Assembly (NCBI RefSeq): GCF_900156515.1
Contig: NZ_FTNU01000002.1
Span: 62,001 to 126,000, forward strand
Length of the DNA: 64,000 nt
Direction: 5' to 3'
Source of the DNA: Moraxella cuniculi DSM 21768
GTDB taxonomy: Bacteria; Pseudomonadota; Gammaproteobacteria; Pseudomonadales; Moraxellaceae
Every line of letters begins with the position of its first letter. Position 1 is the first letter of the stretch. The translations under genes and the position numbers were made by a program. Positions 20,344 through 28,653 of the stretch are shown here, in pieces. The notes under the pieces were generated by a model. The model did not search any database and was not told the origin of the DNA. It saw nothing but the letters and a program-made list of their open reading frames with translations.

Positions 20344-21594
20344 ATGTTTATAAATCAACAAGATAAAAACAATCAGCCTAACAAAAATTACCCTGTGGAA
20401 AACTCACAATCCACCTTTGTATACACCGCCATCACCCCACAGGGCAACAAAATCCATGGCAAGATTCGTGCCAAAAATAGCCTGCTGGCACACAGTCAGC
20501 TAAAAAAACAAGGTCTTGGCAATATCCGTCTGCACGCCCAGTCCACGCCACACTACAGGCGAGCCATCGCAACCAAGCACATACTCATCACGCTAAACAC
20601 ATTGGCAACCTTGTTGGACGCTGGCATTGTCCTATCAACCGCACTTGCCATCAGTGCCGAAACCTGCACAGACGCTCGCCTTGCCGCCAAATTAACCCAA
20701 ATAAAAACCGATATCGAAGCAGGAGACAGCTTTGCCAAAGCCATCGCACAGCACCCAGAGTTTGGCAAGCTCACCCTAGCCTTGATTGACGCTGGCGAAC
20801 AATCAGGCTCGCTGGATATTATGCTACACCGTGCCGCCAACTATGCCCAAAAACAGCACCAATTGCGAACGCAGCTGCTCCAAGCCACTCGCTATCCGCT
20901 GGCAATCATCATTACTGCCTTATTGGTCGGTGGTATCTTGTTATTAAAAGTCGTGCCGAATTTTGCTGCCAATTTTGCCGCCACAGGCGATACTCTGCCA
21001 ACACTTACCCTGATGGTGCTTGGTTTGTCCCAGTGGCTTGGTCGCTATTTTTGGTGGTTAATCGGCACTGGGGCGGCCATGATGGCTTTGGGATATTGGC
21101 TATACCAGCATAAGCCTAGCTTTCGGCAAAGGATTGCCGCCCTTAGCTTACGCTTGCCCATCATTGGCAAACTTATTATCGCAGCGAATAATGCCAAATT
21201 TACCCAGACGCTTGCCACCACCTTAAGCTCTGGCGTGCCATTGACCCAAAGTATCATGCTGGCTGGCAAATCATGCGATAATCCACTTTTTGTGCAAGCA
21301 GCCGAACAAATCGCCAAAAGTGTCCAAGCAGGCACACCGCTTAGCACAGCGATGACAACGGGCAAGCTATTTTCACCGATTGGCATACAGATGATTAAGG
21401 TTGGCGAAGAGTCAGGACGGCTTGAGATTATGCTTGATACCGTAGCAGAGTTTTACCTAAAACAAATCAGCACCACCACCCAAGCCATCATCAGCATGAT
21501 AGAGCCTGCCATCATCATCGTGATGGGCGTGGTGATTGGTATCTTGGTACTGGCGATGTATTTGCCGATATTTAGCATGAATATCGGTATCTGA
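20344..21594 (+). CDS. pilC: Type IV pilus inner-membrane platform protein PilC
   Basis: Polytopic GspF-family platform that couples PilB to pilin assembly. Two T2SSF domains are visible (about residues 75-200 and 280-400), each with the TLLDAGI / LSSGVPL-type opening and a Glu-containing GEQSGSLDIML / GEESGRLEIML motif; three membrane segments follow the usual layout. The frame can start at TTG 20272, overlapping the pilB stop, but the ATG at 20344 leaves about 25 residues before the first conserved segment (FVYTAITPQGNKIHG) and gives 416 residues, near the family norm of about 405. The short region 20276-20343 probably provides translational coupling. Confidence 0.93.
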   Translation: MFINQQDKNNQPNKNYPVENSQSTFVYTAITPQGNKIHGKIRAKNSLLAHSQLKKQGLGNIRLHAQSTPHYRRAIATKHILITLNTLATLLDAGIVLSTALAISAETCTDARLAAKLTQIKTDIEAGDSFAKAIAQHPEFGKLTLALIDAGEQSGSLDIMLHRAANYAQKQHQLRTQLLQATRYPLAIIITALLVGGILLLKVVPNFAANFAATGDTLPTLTLMVLGLSQWLGRYFWWLIGTGAAMMALGYWLYQHKPSFRQRIAALSLRLPIIGKLIIAANNAKFTQTLATTLSSGVPLTQSIMLAGKSCDNPLFVQAAEQIAKSVQAGTPLSTAMTTGKLFSPIGIQMIKVGEESGRLEIMLDTVAEFYLKQISTTTQAIISMIEPAIIIVMGVVIGILVLAMYLPIFSMNIGI

Positions 21595-21612
21595 TATAGA
21601 CGAGGAAAATCC

Positions 21613-22479
21613 ATGATTGACACCACGCCTACATGGGTCTGGCTACTGACAGCGTGTGTCGGTGCAGTTGCTGGCAGTTTCATTGGTATGGTTGCCCACA
21701 GGCTGCCCATGCTGATGATGCGACAGTGGCGTGCCGATGTGGCAGAATTTTTAAGCCAAATGCCACTTGATGGCACGCTTATCACACCCATCAGCACCGC
21801 CCTGACTACAGACAATCCGCCCCCAACTGCCATACATTGTCCCCACTGTCGGGCACCGCTTGCCATTTATGATGCTATCCCCATCATCAGCTACCTATGG
21901 CTACAGGGCAAGTGTCGCCAGTGTCGCCATGCCATCTCGCCACAGTATCTGGCAATTGAGAGCATTAGCATTGTCCTGACACTCATGGTGGTTGCCGTGC
22001 TGGGTGCTGGTATCCATGCGGTGCTGGCACTGATATTTGTCTGGATAGGCATTGCCTTGTCTGCTATTGACTATCAGACCAAACTGCTGCCTGACCGCCT
22101 CGTGCTGCCACTTGGCATGATAGGTCTTGTTGCCAACAGCATGGGTCTGTTTGCCAGTGCAAGCCACGCTATTTTTGGAGCGGTGGCGGGTTTTGTGCTA
22201 TTATGGCTCATCAACGCCCTGTATCGGCTCATCACCAACCAAGACGGCATGGGGCTTGGCGATGCCAAATTGCTCGCCGCCATCGGTGCATGGTTAGGGG
22301 TGTGGCAGCTGCCGATGGTGCTACTGATTGCCAGCACGCTCGGTGTGGTGGTTGGACTGCACAAGCGATGGCGACTGGGGCAGAATGCAGCTTTTGCCTT
22401 CGGGCCTTGCCTTGTTGCTGCTGCGATTGTCTCGCTGCTGTTTGGCGAGCGACTTTTGGCATGGTTGTTTTCTTATTAA
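21613..22479 (+). CDS. pilD: Prepilin leader peptidase / N-methyltransferase PilD
   Basis: Bifunctional aspartyl peptidase that cleaves type IV prepilins and methylates the new N-terminal Phe. The cytoplasmic zinc-binding tetracysteine is intact (CPHC...CRQC at about residues 76-104). The two catalytic aspartates lie in SAIDYQTKLLPD and GMGLGDAKLLA (about residues 156 and 217). 288 residues and about eight membrane segments match the family. GAGG lies just upstream of the ATG, and 18 bp separate it from pilC. It also serves type II secretion pseudopilins where present. Confidence 0.95.
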   Translation: MIDTTPTWVWLLTACVGAVAGSFIGMVAHRLPMLMMRQWRADVAEFLSQMPLDGTLITPISTALTTDNPPPTAIHCPHCRAPLAIYDAIPIISYLWLQGKCRQCRHAISPQYLAIESISIVLTLMVVAVLGAGIHAVLALIFVWIGIALSAIDYQTKLLPDRLVLPLGMIGLVANSMGLFASASHAIFGAVAGFVLLWLINALYRLITNQDGMGLGDAKLLAAIGAWLGVWQLPMVLLIASTLGVVVGLHKRWRLGQNAAFAFGPCLVAAAIVSLLFGERLLAWLFSY

Positions 22480-22498
22480 ATAAATGATAATCATTTCC
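22480..22498. promoter_or_regulatory. Fur-box-like 7-1-7 palindrome between pilD and coaE
   Basis: AAATGAT-A-ATCATTT (22482-22496) is a perfect inverted repeat. The 19-bp window matches the classical Fur consensus GATAATGATAATCATTATC at 14 positions, including 13 consecutive central bases. It starts immediately after the pilD stop and abuts the heptamer array. Binding by Fur is inference from sequence only. Confidence 0.5.
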
Positions 22499-22503
22499 AT
22501 CGG

Positions 22504-22630
22504 TGAAAATTGAAAATTGAAAATTGAAAATTGAAAATTGAAAATTGAAAATTGAAAATTGAAAATTGAAAATTGAAAATTGAAAATTGAAAATTGAAAA
22601 TTGAAAATTGAAAATTGAAAATTGAAAATT
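22504..22630. repeat. Heptanucleotide tandem repeat (TGAAAAT)x18 upstream of coaE
   Basis: Eighteen perfect copies of TGAAAAT plus one base fill 22504-22630, followed by a degenerate unit TGCAATT. It lies between the pilD stop (22479) and the probable coaE start (22655). The plus strand contains stop codons in the repeat, so it is non-coding for coaE. Perfect multi-copy heptamers of this length are prone to slipped-strand copy-number change, and upstream heptamers tune promoter strength at the hmw loci of Haemophilus. Confidence 0.97.
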
Positions 22631-22654
22631 GCAATTAATAAAGCGAGCTTAGCG

Positions 22655-23305
22655 ATGTTTGTATTGGGTTTGACAGGTGGTATCGGCAGTGGCAAGACGG
22701 CGGCGAGTGATTTTTTGGCGACGCTTGGGGCGGCGGTGATAGATGCCGATGTCATCGCCCATCGCCTAACTGGGGCTGGCAGTCCTCTGCTTGGCGTGCT
22801 GCAACAGGTGTTTGGGGCATGGGTGCTGGACGCACAAGGGCGGTATAATCGTGCCGCCATGCGTGCTTATGTCTTTGACAAACCAGCCGAGCTTGACAGG
22901 CTAAACGCCATCATGCACCCTGCCATCATGCACGCCATCAGCGATGAGTTGGCGGTGGCGGTGGGCGAATATGCCGTGCTGTCGGTGCCGCTATTGTTCG
23001 AGGGACGGCACAAATCCCCAAGCCTGCTTGAGCTGTGCCATCATGTGCTGGTGATTGATGTTGCCGTCAGCACCCAGCTGGCTCGTGCCGCACGCCGTGA
23101 TGACAATGACACCGCCCAAATCATGAATATCATCAATCGACAAATCAGCCGTCCAGACAGGCTTGCCCTCGCCCATGCCATCGGTGCTGATGTTGTCAAT
23201 AATGATGGCGATGTGCCAAGCCTTCACCAACAGCTTGCCAAACTGCATGACAAATACCAACAGCTTGCCATCAAGGCACGAACAAGCACCACCAAAACCA
23301 TCTAG
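22655..23305 (+). CDS. coaE: Dephospho-CoA kinase
   Basis: Last enzyme of coenzyme A synthesis: phosphorylates the 3' hydroxyl of dephospho-CoA. A P-loop GGIGSGKT lies at about residues 8-15, the DADVIAH motif at about 34-40, and the lid region has RAARRDDND and the ISRPDR substrate stretch. Starting at ATG 22655 (MFVLGLTGG) gives 216 residues, matching E. coli CoaE (206). An in-frame TTG at 22622 would begin inside the heptamer array and is unlikely. It is co-directional with pilBCD; the repeat array separates it from pilD and may affect its expression. Confidence 0.95.
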   Translation: MFVLGLTGGIGSGKTAASDFLATLGAAVIDADVIAHRLTGAGSPLLGVLQQVFGAWVLDAQGRYNRAAMRAYVFDKPAELDRLNAIMHPAIMHAISDELAVAVGEYAVLSVPLLFEGRHKSPSLLELCHHVLVIDVAVSTQLARAARRDDNDTAQIMNIINRQISRPDRLALAHAIGADVVNNDGDVPSLHQQLAKLHDKYQQLAIKARTSTTKTI

Positions 23306-23546
23306 CAAACACAAAATCTCGCCCATGCCAGCTTAAGCGTCTGTAAATGGATTTTATCAGTGGTATGATGGTTTTGGTTAAGTATAATTTATAATTTGCA
23401 CGGCTGTGGGATACGCCACCAAGTTGTCTTGGGCGTTGTCTGCCAGCACATGGCTGCTTTTTATGCTTGATAATGGCTGGTTTATTTGATAGTTATTGAC
23501 AAAATCTGTACAATAAATGCCACAATCACACCCTAAGGACGGAAAA

Positions 23547-24095
23547 ATGAAAAAATTAACACTTGCCCTATTAACCAGTACTGCCATCATGCTGACAAAC
23601 CCAGCACTGGCACAGACCCCCAGCAATGAATCCATCGCTCGCCTGTTGCAAGTTACCAACTTCGCCAAAGAGACTCAAGCCAGTTTTAGAACCAGTATGG
23701 TGGAAAGTTTCACAACGACAACAATAGAACAAGCCAAACAACAAAATCCAAATTTAACTGCAGATCAAATCATAAAGATTGACGAAATTGCCCGCCCATT
23801 CGCCAATCAAATCGCCGATGAGCTGTGGGCTGACCCTGCATTTCTTAACATCATGCTTGGTGATATAAACGCTCTATATCAACAAGTCTTCAATCAACAA
23901 GAAGTTGATGCAATGATTGCGTTTTATGACTCGCCCATCGGTCAGAGTATCAATCGCAAACAAACCCAAGTCGTCCAAGATTTTTATACCAATATCCTGC
24001 CAAGAGTGGATAACTATAAAGCGGCATACGCAAAAAATAATCGTAAAAAGTTTCTCCAATTTGAAAAACAGCTACTTGAAATCCTAAGCGAATAA
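23547..24095 (+). CDS. DUF2059-family secreted protein
   Basis: A 182-residue exported protein. The signal peptide MKKLTLALLTSTAIMLTNPALAQ has an ALA-Q cleavage site. The mature part carries the DUF2059 hallmark VFNQQEVDAMIAFYDSPIGQSINRK split across residues 120-145, followed by a helical end. The start has AAGGACGG immediately upstream; in-frame codons before it (to 23517) are not supported. DUF2059 proteins are periplasmic and helical with no settled function. It is monocistronic, ending in a shared hairpin with the next convergent gene. Confidence 0.85.
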   Translation: MKKLTLALLTSTAIMLTNPALAQTPSNESIARLLQVTNFAKETQASFRTSMVESFTTTTIEQAKQQNPNLTADQIIKIDEIARPFANQIADELWADPAFLNIMLGDINALYQQVFNQQEVDAMIAFYDSPIGQSINRKQTQVVQDFYTNILPRVDNYKAAYAKNNRKKFLQFEKQLLEILSE

Positions 24096-24123
24096 ATCGC
24101 CAAGCTACCACATATAAACAAAA

Positions 24124-24146
24124 AACACCGCAATACTAGCGGTGTT
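24124..24146. terminator. Shared hairpin terminator
   Basis: AACACCGC (24124-24131) pairs with GCGGTGTT (24139-24146). The T-run is best on the minus strand (plus-strand A-run at 24118-24125), so it mainly serves the 24154-24550 gene, with weaker use from the DUF2059 gene. Confidence 0.8.
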
Positions 24147-24153
24147 GTTGTAT

Positions 24154-24550
24154 TTAGTAAGGATTATAATAACGGCTGATACATGGGGTATTTTTACCAG
24201 TCATTGCAGCTTCACAGCCATATTCTTGACGACCATTGGCATCAAGTAGGCGTACACGGTTTTTTTCAAATTTTAGATACCAACTATAACCATCAATGGT
24301 ATAGCCAATCGTGGGTTTAAACTTGCCTTTGTATAGCGTGCGTTTGGCATTGCAACCAAGCGATGAGCAGCTCCACCATTTTAGCACCGCTTGCCCATTT
24401 TTATTGATGGCAAGTGAATAATTTTCATTGTATGCTGGCACACCACCAAAATCAAAATACTTCGTACCCACAAACGGTACGCCATTATTTGCCGATGCCG
24501 ACAGCGACATCACCCCCCCCCAATAGGGCGGTAAGCAGTTGTTTTTTCAT
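24154..24550 (-). CDS. Small secreted protein, phase-variable by poly-G; OFF in this sequence
   Basis: Read from the ATG at 24550 (AGGAG six bases upstream), the product begins MKKQLLTALL and then meets nine G. With G9 the frame runs out to a TAA after about 21 codons. With G8 it would continue as GGVMSLSASA and join the long frame ending at 24154, making a complete signal peptide with an ASA-NN cleavage site and a mature domain of about 110 residues. That domain has four Cys (CSSLGC, GCEA, CIS), aromatic YKGKF and WYLKFEKN segments, and no family I recognise. Conservation of the long frame after the tract argues for reversible switching rather than decay. An assembly error in the homopolymer is the alternative. 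Confidence 0.75.
24513..24521. repeat. C9/G9 homopolymer in a signal-peptide region
   Basis: Nine consecutive C on the plus strand (G on the coding strand) within the first 15 codons of the minus-strand secreted-protein gene. Eight would restore the frame; nine and ten place it out of frame. Confidence 0.93.
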
Positions 24551-24587
24551 CATAAACTCCTGATGATTTGGTTAAATTATCACAAAA

Positions 24588-25043
24588 TTAGCTACAGTTT
24601 TTTTTGGCATAATTGTTGAATGAACTGCCATTCTCAATTATATCGTCAATCTTATATTTGCCATTTTCTAATTTGACGACATAAGCAACCGAATGGGAAG
24701 TGCGATACCGTGAACTATAAACAGACGCCACCACCCACCCTCTTGAATTCATGCCCACAGATACTTTGGCAGTATAATCTGGATCTTGGCTGCCATAAAA
24801 TGGATCGCCACCACTACCCCAATAAAAATAACAAGGCAGATCCTCTTCAGAATTTTCGTCAAGCCCAAGATTATAATTTAAATTTGCCGTGCCGTATCTG
24901 CGTAATGTTTTCGGCCAATATTGCACTCTTTTTTCATAGTCATAAGCCTGCTTGACCACAGCGATTTTTTGGGCATTGTTTGCTTGGGCATTGGTGGTGG
25001 CAAATGCCAAGATGGCAGACAGGGCAAGGAGTGATTTTTTCAT
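24588..25043 (-). CDS. Small secreted protein of unknown function
   Basis: A 151-residue exported protein. The signal peptide MKKSLLALSAILAFATTNAQA is followed by a mature domain beginning NNAQKIAVV. Features visible are a WPKTLRRYG segment, an acidic LDENSEEDLPCYFYWG segment, a DPDYTAKVSVGMNSRGWVVASVYSS stretch split over two strands, and a C-terminal KKNC. The general plan (helix, acidic turn, beta strands) is like DUF3828-type proteins, but I do not assign it. The ATG at 25043 has AAGG upstream; the longer frame to 25139 lacks a signal sequence. It lies upstream of the phase-variable gene on the same strand, 37 bp apart. Confidence 0.7.
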   Translation of the reverse strand: MKKSLLALSAILAFATTNAQANNAQKIAVVKQAYDYEKRVQYWPKTLRRYGTANLNYNLGLDENSEEDLPCYFYWGSGGDPFYGSQDPDYTAKVSVGMNSRGWVVASVYSSRYRTSHSVAYVVKLENGKYKIDDIIENGSSFNNYAKKNCS

Positions 25044-25201
25044 AATTAACCTTGTGTAATGTGGCTTGTACGCCGTATAAAACTTGACTTTTGGCTCATC
25101 TTTTGATGAAATGATACCACCAAGTATAGCAACAAGCACCGCCTGATAACAGCAACCATCAGGGGGATTTATTACACTTTTTGTATGGTTTTTAGTTTGT
25201 C

Positions 25202-25578
25202 ATGGACGATTATCCAGTCCACAGCCTACATCGGCACATCTATCAGCTAAGAAAAAGCCGCCAGCTCACCCAAGAGCAGATGGCGGACAAACTGGCACTG
25301 TCGGTTAATGGCTATGCCAAGATAGAGCATGGCAAAACTCGCCTAAGTGTCGAGCGGCTGGGCAGTTGGCACGGATTTTTGAGGTCAGCATCCATGAGTT
25401 ATTAAACCCACACCAAGATTACCCCCCTGAAATCTGCCAGCTACAGGCAACCATACGCCATCAAGAGCAGCTGATTGCCAAGCTCAATGAACAAATCCAC
25501 GACCTGCGACTGCTCAATGAGCTGCTGCACGAGGCACTACAGCACGCCAAGCAATCACACAGCACCAAGCCACAATGA
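25202..25578 (+). pseudogene. XRE-family transcriptional regulator, frameshifted
   Basis: The first frame (from the ATG at 25202) has a clear helix-turn-helix: HIYQLRKSRQLTQEQMADKL, then the recognition-helix segment NGYAKIEHGKTRLS. After LSVERL the frame goes out and ends at 25405. The adjoining frame supplies the missing continuation (LARIFEVSIHELLNP) and a coiled-coil tail of about 50 residues ending at 25578. A single missing base near 25360-25368 (for instance one C in GGCCAG) explains both. Joined, the protein would be about 125 residues, a usual size for such a regulator. No homopolymer sits at the break, so simple phase variation is unlikely; a fresh mutation or a sequence error fits better. 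Confidence 0.75.
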
Positions 25579-25584
25579 CAGGCA

Positions 25585-28500
25585 TCAGCTGGCAGATCGC
25601 TTAAGTAGCCTGCCCAAATCATCCATCAGGGCATAAAATACAGGAATCACCACAAGGCTCAATAAAGTAGAGGTAATCAGACCGCCCAGCACCGCCACCG
25701 CCATCGGACGGCTAAAGGTAGAATCCACGCCACCCAAGCCAATAATCAGCGGCAGCATACCTGCCCCCATGGCGATGGTGGTCATGATAATCGGCTGAGC
25801 CCGCTTGCGACACGCATCAATCAATGCCGCAAAGCGTGGCAGACCCTGCTTGTCTTGGGCAGTGATGGCATAATCAACCAACAAAATCGAGTTCTTGGTA
25901 GCGATACCCATCAGCAGAATAAAGCCAATCATCGCAGGCATGGACATACTGCTGCCTGTCAATAGCAAGCCGATAAATGCACCACCGATTGACAATGGCA
26001 ATGCCACCAAAATGGTCAAAGGCTGCAATACACGATGAAACAACAACATCAGCACCGCAAAAATACAAAACACCCCAACCGACATCGCCAGCACAAAGCC
26101 TGTGAACAGCTCTGCCATATTTTCCGCTTGTCCTTCGTCTGTAGCACGGATACCCTGTGGCAGATTGGCAAGTGTTGGTGTTGCCTTGACCGCCTGAACC
26201 AACGCCCCCAGCTCGCCTTGTTTGGGCAGGACGGTGATTTTTATCGCACGCTCACGATTGAGACGGCTGATACTGGCATTGGTCATGCCAAAGCGAATCT
26301 GTGCGATATCTTTTAGTTGCACAGGCAAGGGCTGAGTGCTGGGCAGATATAGATTTTGCAAGTGATTTAGGCTTTGTTTGTCAGTATCGCCAAGCCGTGT
26401 TACGATGGGGATTTGGCGTGTGTCAAGGTTTAGTTTGGGCAGAGCTTGGTCATAATCACCCAAAGTGGCAATGCGTAGCGTATCGGACAGATCTTTGGTA
26501 GTTACCCCTTTATCCGCCATCGCCAGCGTATCTGGCAGGATACCAAGCTCAGGCTTGGGCAATGGGCGATCATTCATCACACCTGCCACCATCGGCAGTG
26601 TGCGAATCTGTGCCATGATCTGCTGCACCGTCTTATCCAGCAACGCCTTGTCCGTCCCCATCACCGAGAATACATAACCTGCCTCGCCACCACCTGTTGA
26701 GATGCCCACAGCAAATCTGGCAGATGGCACCTTGTCAAGTGCTTGGGTGATTTGGCTTTCGATGGCTGCCTTGCTGATACGCTGATTGCGATCAACAAGC
26801 CGCACCTGTAGACTGGCGACATTCACCGAGCCACTGCGTCTGCTGCTGGGATCGCCTGAGTTCTGTCCTGCACCGATGGTAATCAGCACGCTCTGCACCC
26901 CTGATATAGCTTGGACTTTTTGTTGTGCCATTGTGGCGATTCGTAGCGTGTCATCAATCGTGGCATCAGGGCTAAGCTCAATGCTGACCCGAGTCTGATT
27001 CATCTCATCGGCAGGGATAAATGCCGTTGGCAACAGTTTGGCAAGCCCCAATGAAATAACAAACAGCCCTGCCGCTATGCCGATTGTCAAGGCACGATGG
27101 TTCAGCGTCCATTTGACGATATTTAGATACATAACCATCAGTCTGCCATCGGCTTGCTTGGTGTGCTTGGCAGGCTTGAGCAAATATGCCGCCATCATCG
27201 GTGTCAATAAGCGTGCCACCATCAGCGAAATAAAAATCGCAATCACTGCCGTCCAGCCAAATTGACTAAAAAACTGCCCAACCACACCACTCATGAATGC
27301 TGTCGGCAAAAACACCGCAATCAGCGTAAAGGTAGTTGCCATCACCGCAAGCCCAATCTCATCTGCCGCTTGGATTGCTGCTTGCATGGGGGTTTTGCCC
27401 ATCGCCAAATGCCGTACAATATTCTCAATCTCAACGATGGCATCATCGACCAGCACGCCGATTACCAAAGTCAAGGCAAGCAGCGAAATCATATTCAGAC
27501 TAAATCCGAACCAATACATCACAAAAAATGTTGGAATGATGGACAAAGGCAAAGCGGTCGCCGCCACCAAAGTCGCTCGCCAATCACGCAAAAACACAAA
27601 CACCACCAGCACCGCCAAAATGCAGCCCTCGATGAGCATACGCATGGTTGCCTGATAGTTTTCTTTGATGGGAGCGGCATAGTCAACGATTTTTTCGATC
27701 TGTAGCCCTGCCGTCTGTGCTTGTAGTTTTTTGATGGCTTCATCAACCGCTGCCACCACCTCCACCTCACCTGCCCCCTTTGAGCGTGTGATACTAAATG
27801 CCACCACCTGCTTATCATCTAGCTGTGCCAGCGAGCTGATATCTGCATGGGTATCGCTGATGGTAGCAAGATTGTCTAGGCGTATCGCTGTGCCTTGTGG
27901 CGTGGTGATTTGCATGGCTTTTAGCTCATCGATCCGCCCGCCTGCACCGATAATATTGATGGTTTGTTTTTGATTACCGATACTTGCCTCACCACCTGCG
28001 GTATCCTGCCATTTGGCAAAAATCTGCTGCGACAACTGCCCGATTGGCATGGTGAGAGCTGATAACATATCCAGCTTTGGCTGCACCAAAATCTGTCTTT
28101 CGACACCGCCAATTCGCTCAATCTTGCCCACGCCTGCAATATTTGATAACTGCTTGGTCAGCGTATCATCAACGAACCATGACAGCTGTGCCTGACTCAT
28201 GCCTGAGGCTGCAACCGAATAAGTCGCCACGGGCATTCCTGCCGTTGAGACTTTGGAGATAATCGGTGTATCAGCCGCCGCTGGCAACTGTGCCTGCACT
28301 TCACCAACCGCCGAACGCACATCGTCCAATGCCTCATCGTTGGGCTTTTCTAGTTCAAATTCGCTAAAAATCGTAACCACGCCCGTTTGTAGCGTCGTGC
28401 GGATATTTTTGATACCCTCAATATTTGCCAATCTGTTCTCAACCTTGATGGCAATCTCGCTTTCAAGCTGCTCTACAGAAGCCCCAGTTAGCGTGATGGT

Positions 28501-28641
28501 CGTTACCACGCCCGGCAAATCAATGTCAGGGAATTGCTGAACTTTCATTTGCAAAAAGCCAAACACGCCAAGCAAACTAAACAGCACAAAAAACAATATC
28601 GCTGCCAGTGGATTTTTGATTGAATACGCCGAAATGTTCAT
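25585..28641 (-). CDS. RND-family multidrug efflux transporter (inner-membrane pump)
   Basis: A 1018-residue HAE1-type RND pump of the AcrB/MexB superfamily, acting as a proton-driven trimer in the inner membrane. It begins MNISAYSIKNPLAAILFF; TM4 carries the proton-relay aspartates in VIGVLVDDAIVEIENI (about residues 397-412). Two large periplasmic loops (about 30-330 and 560-860) and the second-half motif LLMGIATKNSILLVDYA are present. The adaptor gene lies 12 bp upstream on the same strand. No outer-membrane channel gene is present nearby, so it probably borrows a TolC-like partner. The sequence is closer to the shorter HAE1 branch (about 1020 residues) than to AcrB proper. Confidence 0.93.
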   Translation of the reverse strand: MNISAYSIKNPLAAILFFVLFSLLGVFGFLQMKVQQFPDIDLPGVVTTITLTGASVEQLESEIAIKVENRLANIEGIKNIRTTLQTGVVTIFSEFELEKPNDEALDDVRSAVGEVQAQLPAAADTPIISKVSTAGMPVATYSVAASGMSQAQLSWFVDDTLTKQLSNIAGVGKIERIGGVERQILVQPKLDMLSALTMPIGQLSQQIFAKWQDTAGGEASIGNQKQTINIIGAGGRIDELKAMQITTPQGTAIRLDNLATISDTHADISSLAQLDDKQVVAFSITRSKGAGEVEVVAAVDEAIKKLQAQTAGLQIEKIVDYAAPIKENYQATMRMLIEGCILAVLVVFVFLRDWRATLVAATALPLSIIPTFFVMYWFGFSLNMISLLALTLVIGVLVDDAIVEIENIVRHLAMGKTPMQAAIQAADEIGLAVMATTFTLIAVFLPTAFMSGVVGQFFSQFGWTAVIAIFISLMVARLLTPMMAAYLLKPAKHTKQADGRLMVMYLNIVKWTLNHRALTIGIAAGLFVISLGLAKLLPTAFIPADEMNQTRVSIELSPDATIDDTLRIATMAQQKVQAISGVQSVLITIGAGQNSGDPSSRRSGSVNVASLQVRLVDRNQRISKAAIESQITQALDKVPSARFAVGISTGGGEAGYVFSVMGTDKALLDKTVQQIMAQIRTLPMVAGVMNDRPLPKPELGILPDTLAMADKGVTTKDLSDTLRIATLGDYDQALPKLNLDTRQIPIVTRLGDTDKQSLNHLQNLYLPSTQPLPVQLKDIAQIRFGMTNASISRLNRERAIKITVLPKQGELGALVQAVKATPTLANLPQGIRATDEGQAENMAELFTGFVLAMSVGVFCIFAVLMLLFHRVLQPLTILVALPLSIGGAFIGLLLTGSSMSMPAMIGFILLMGIATKNSILLVDYAITAQDKQGLPRFAALIDACRKRAQPIIMTTIAMGAGMLPLIIGLGGVDSTFSRPMAVAVLGGLITSTLLSLVVIPVFYALMDDLGRLLKRSAS

Positions 28642-28653
28642 CGCAGCCTCTTG

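Noticed and set aside
22504-22630. CRISPR array
   Set aside because: The unit is 7 bp without spacers and there are no cas genes; it is a simple tandem repeat.
22321-22860. Minus-strand open frame of 179 codons spanning the heptamer array, with a repeated Phe/Asn/Gln/Ser heptapeptide
   Set aside because: A 7-bp unit is open in every frame on this strand, so the long frame is a by-product of the repeat and of antisense coaE; no start signal or known fold.
24598-24606. Run of T near the end of the small secreted protein gene as another phase tract
   Set aside because: It is an A/T run in the last codons; slippage would only change the C-terminus and A/T runs of this size are common here.
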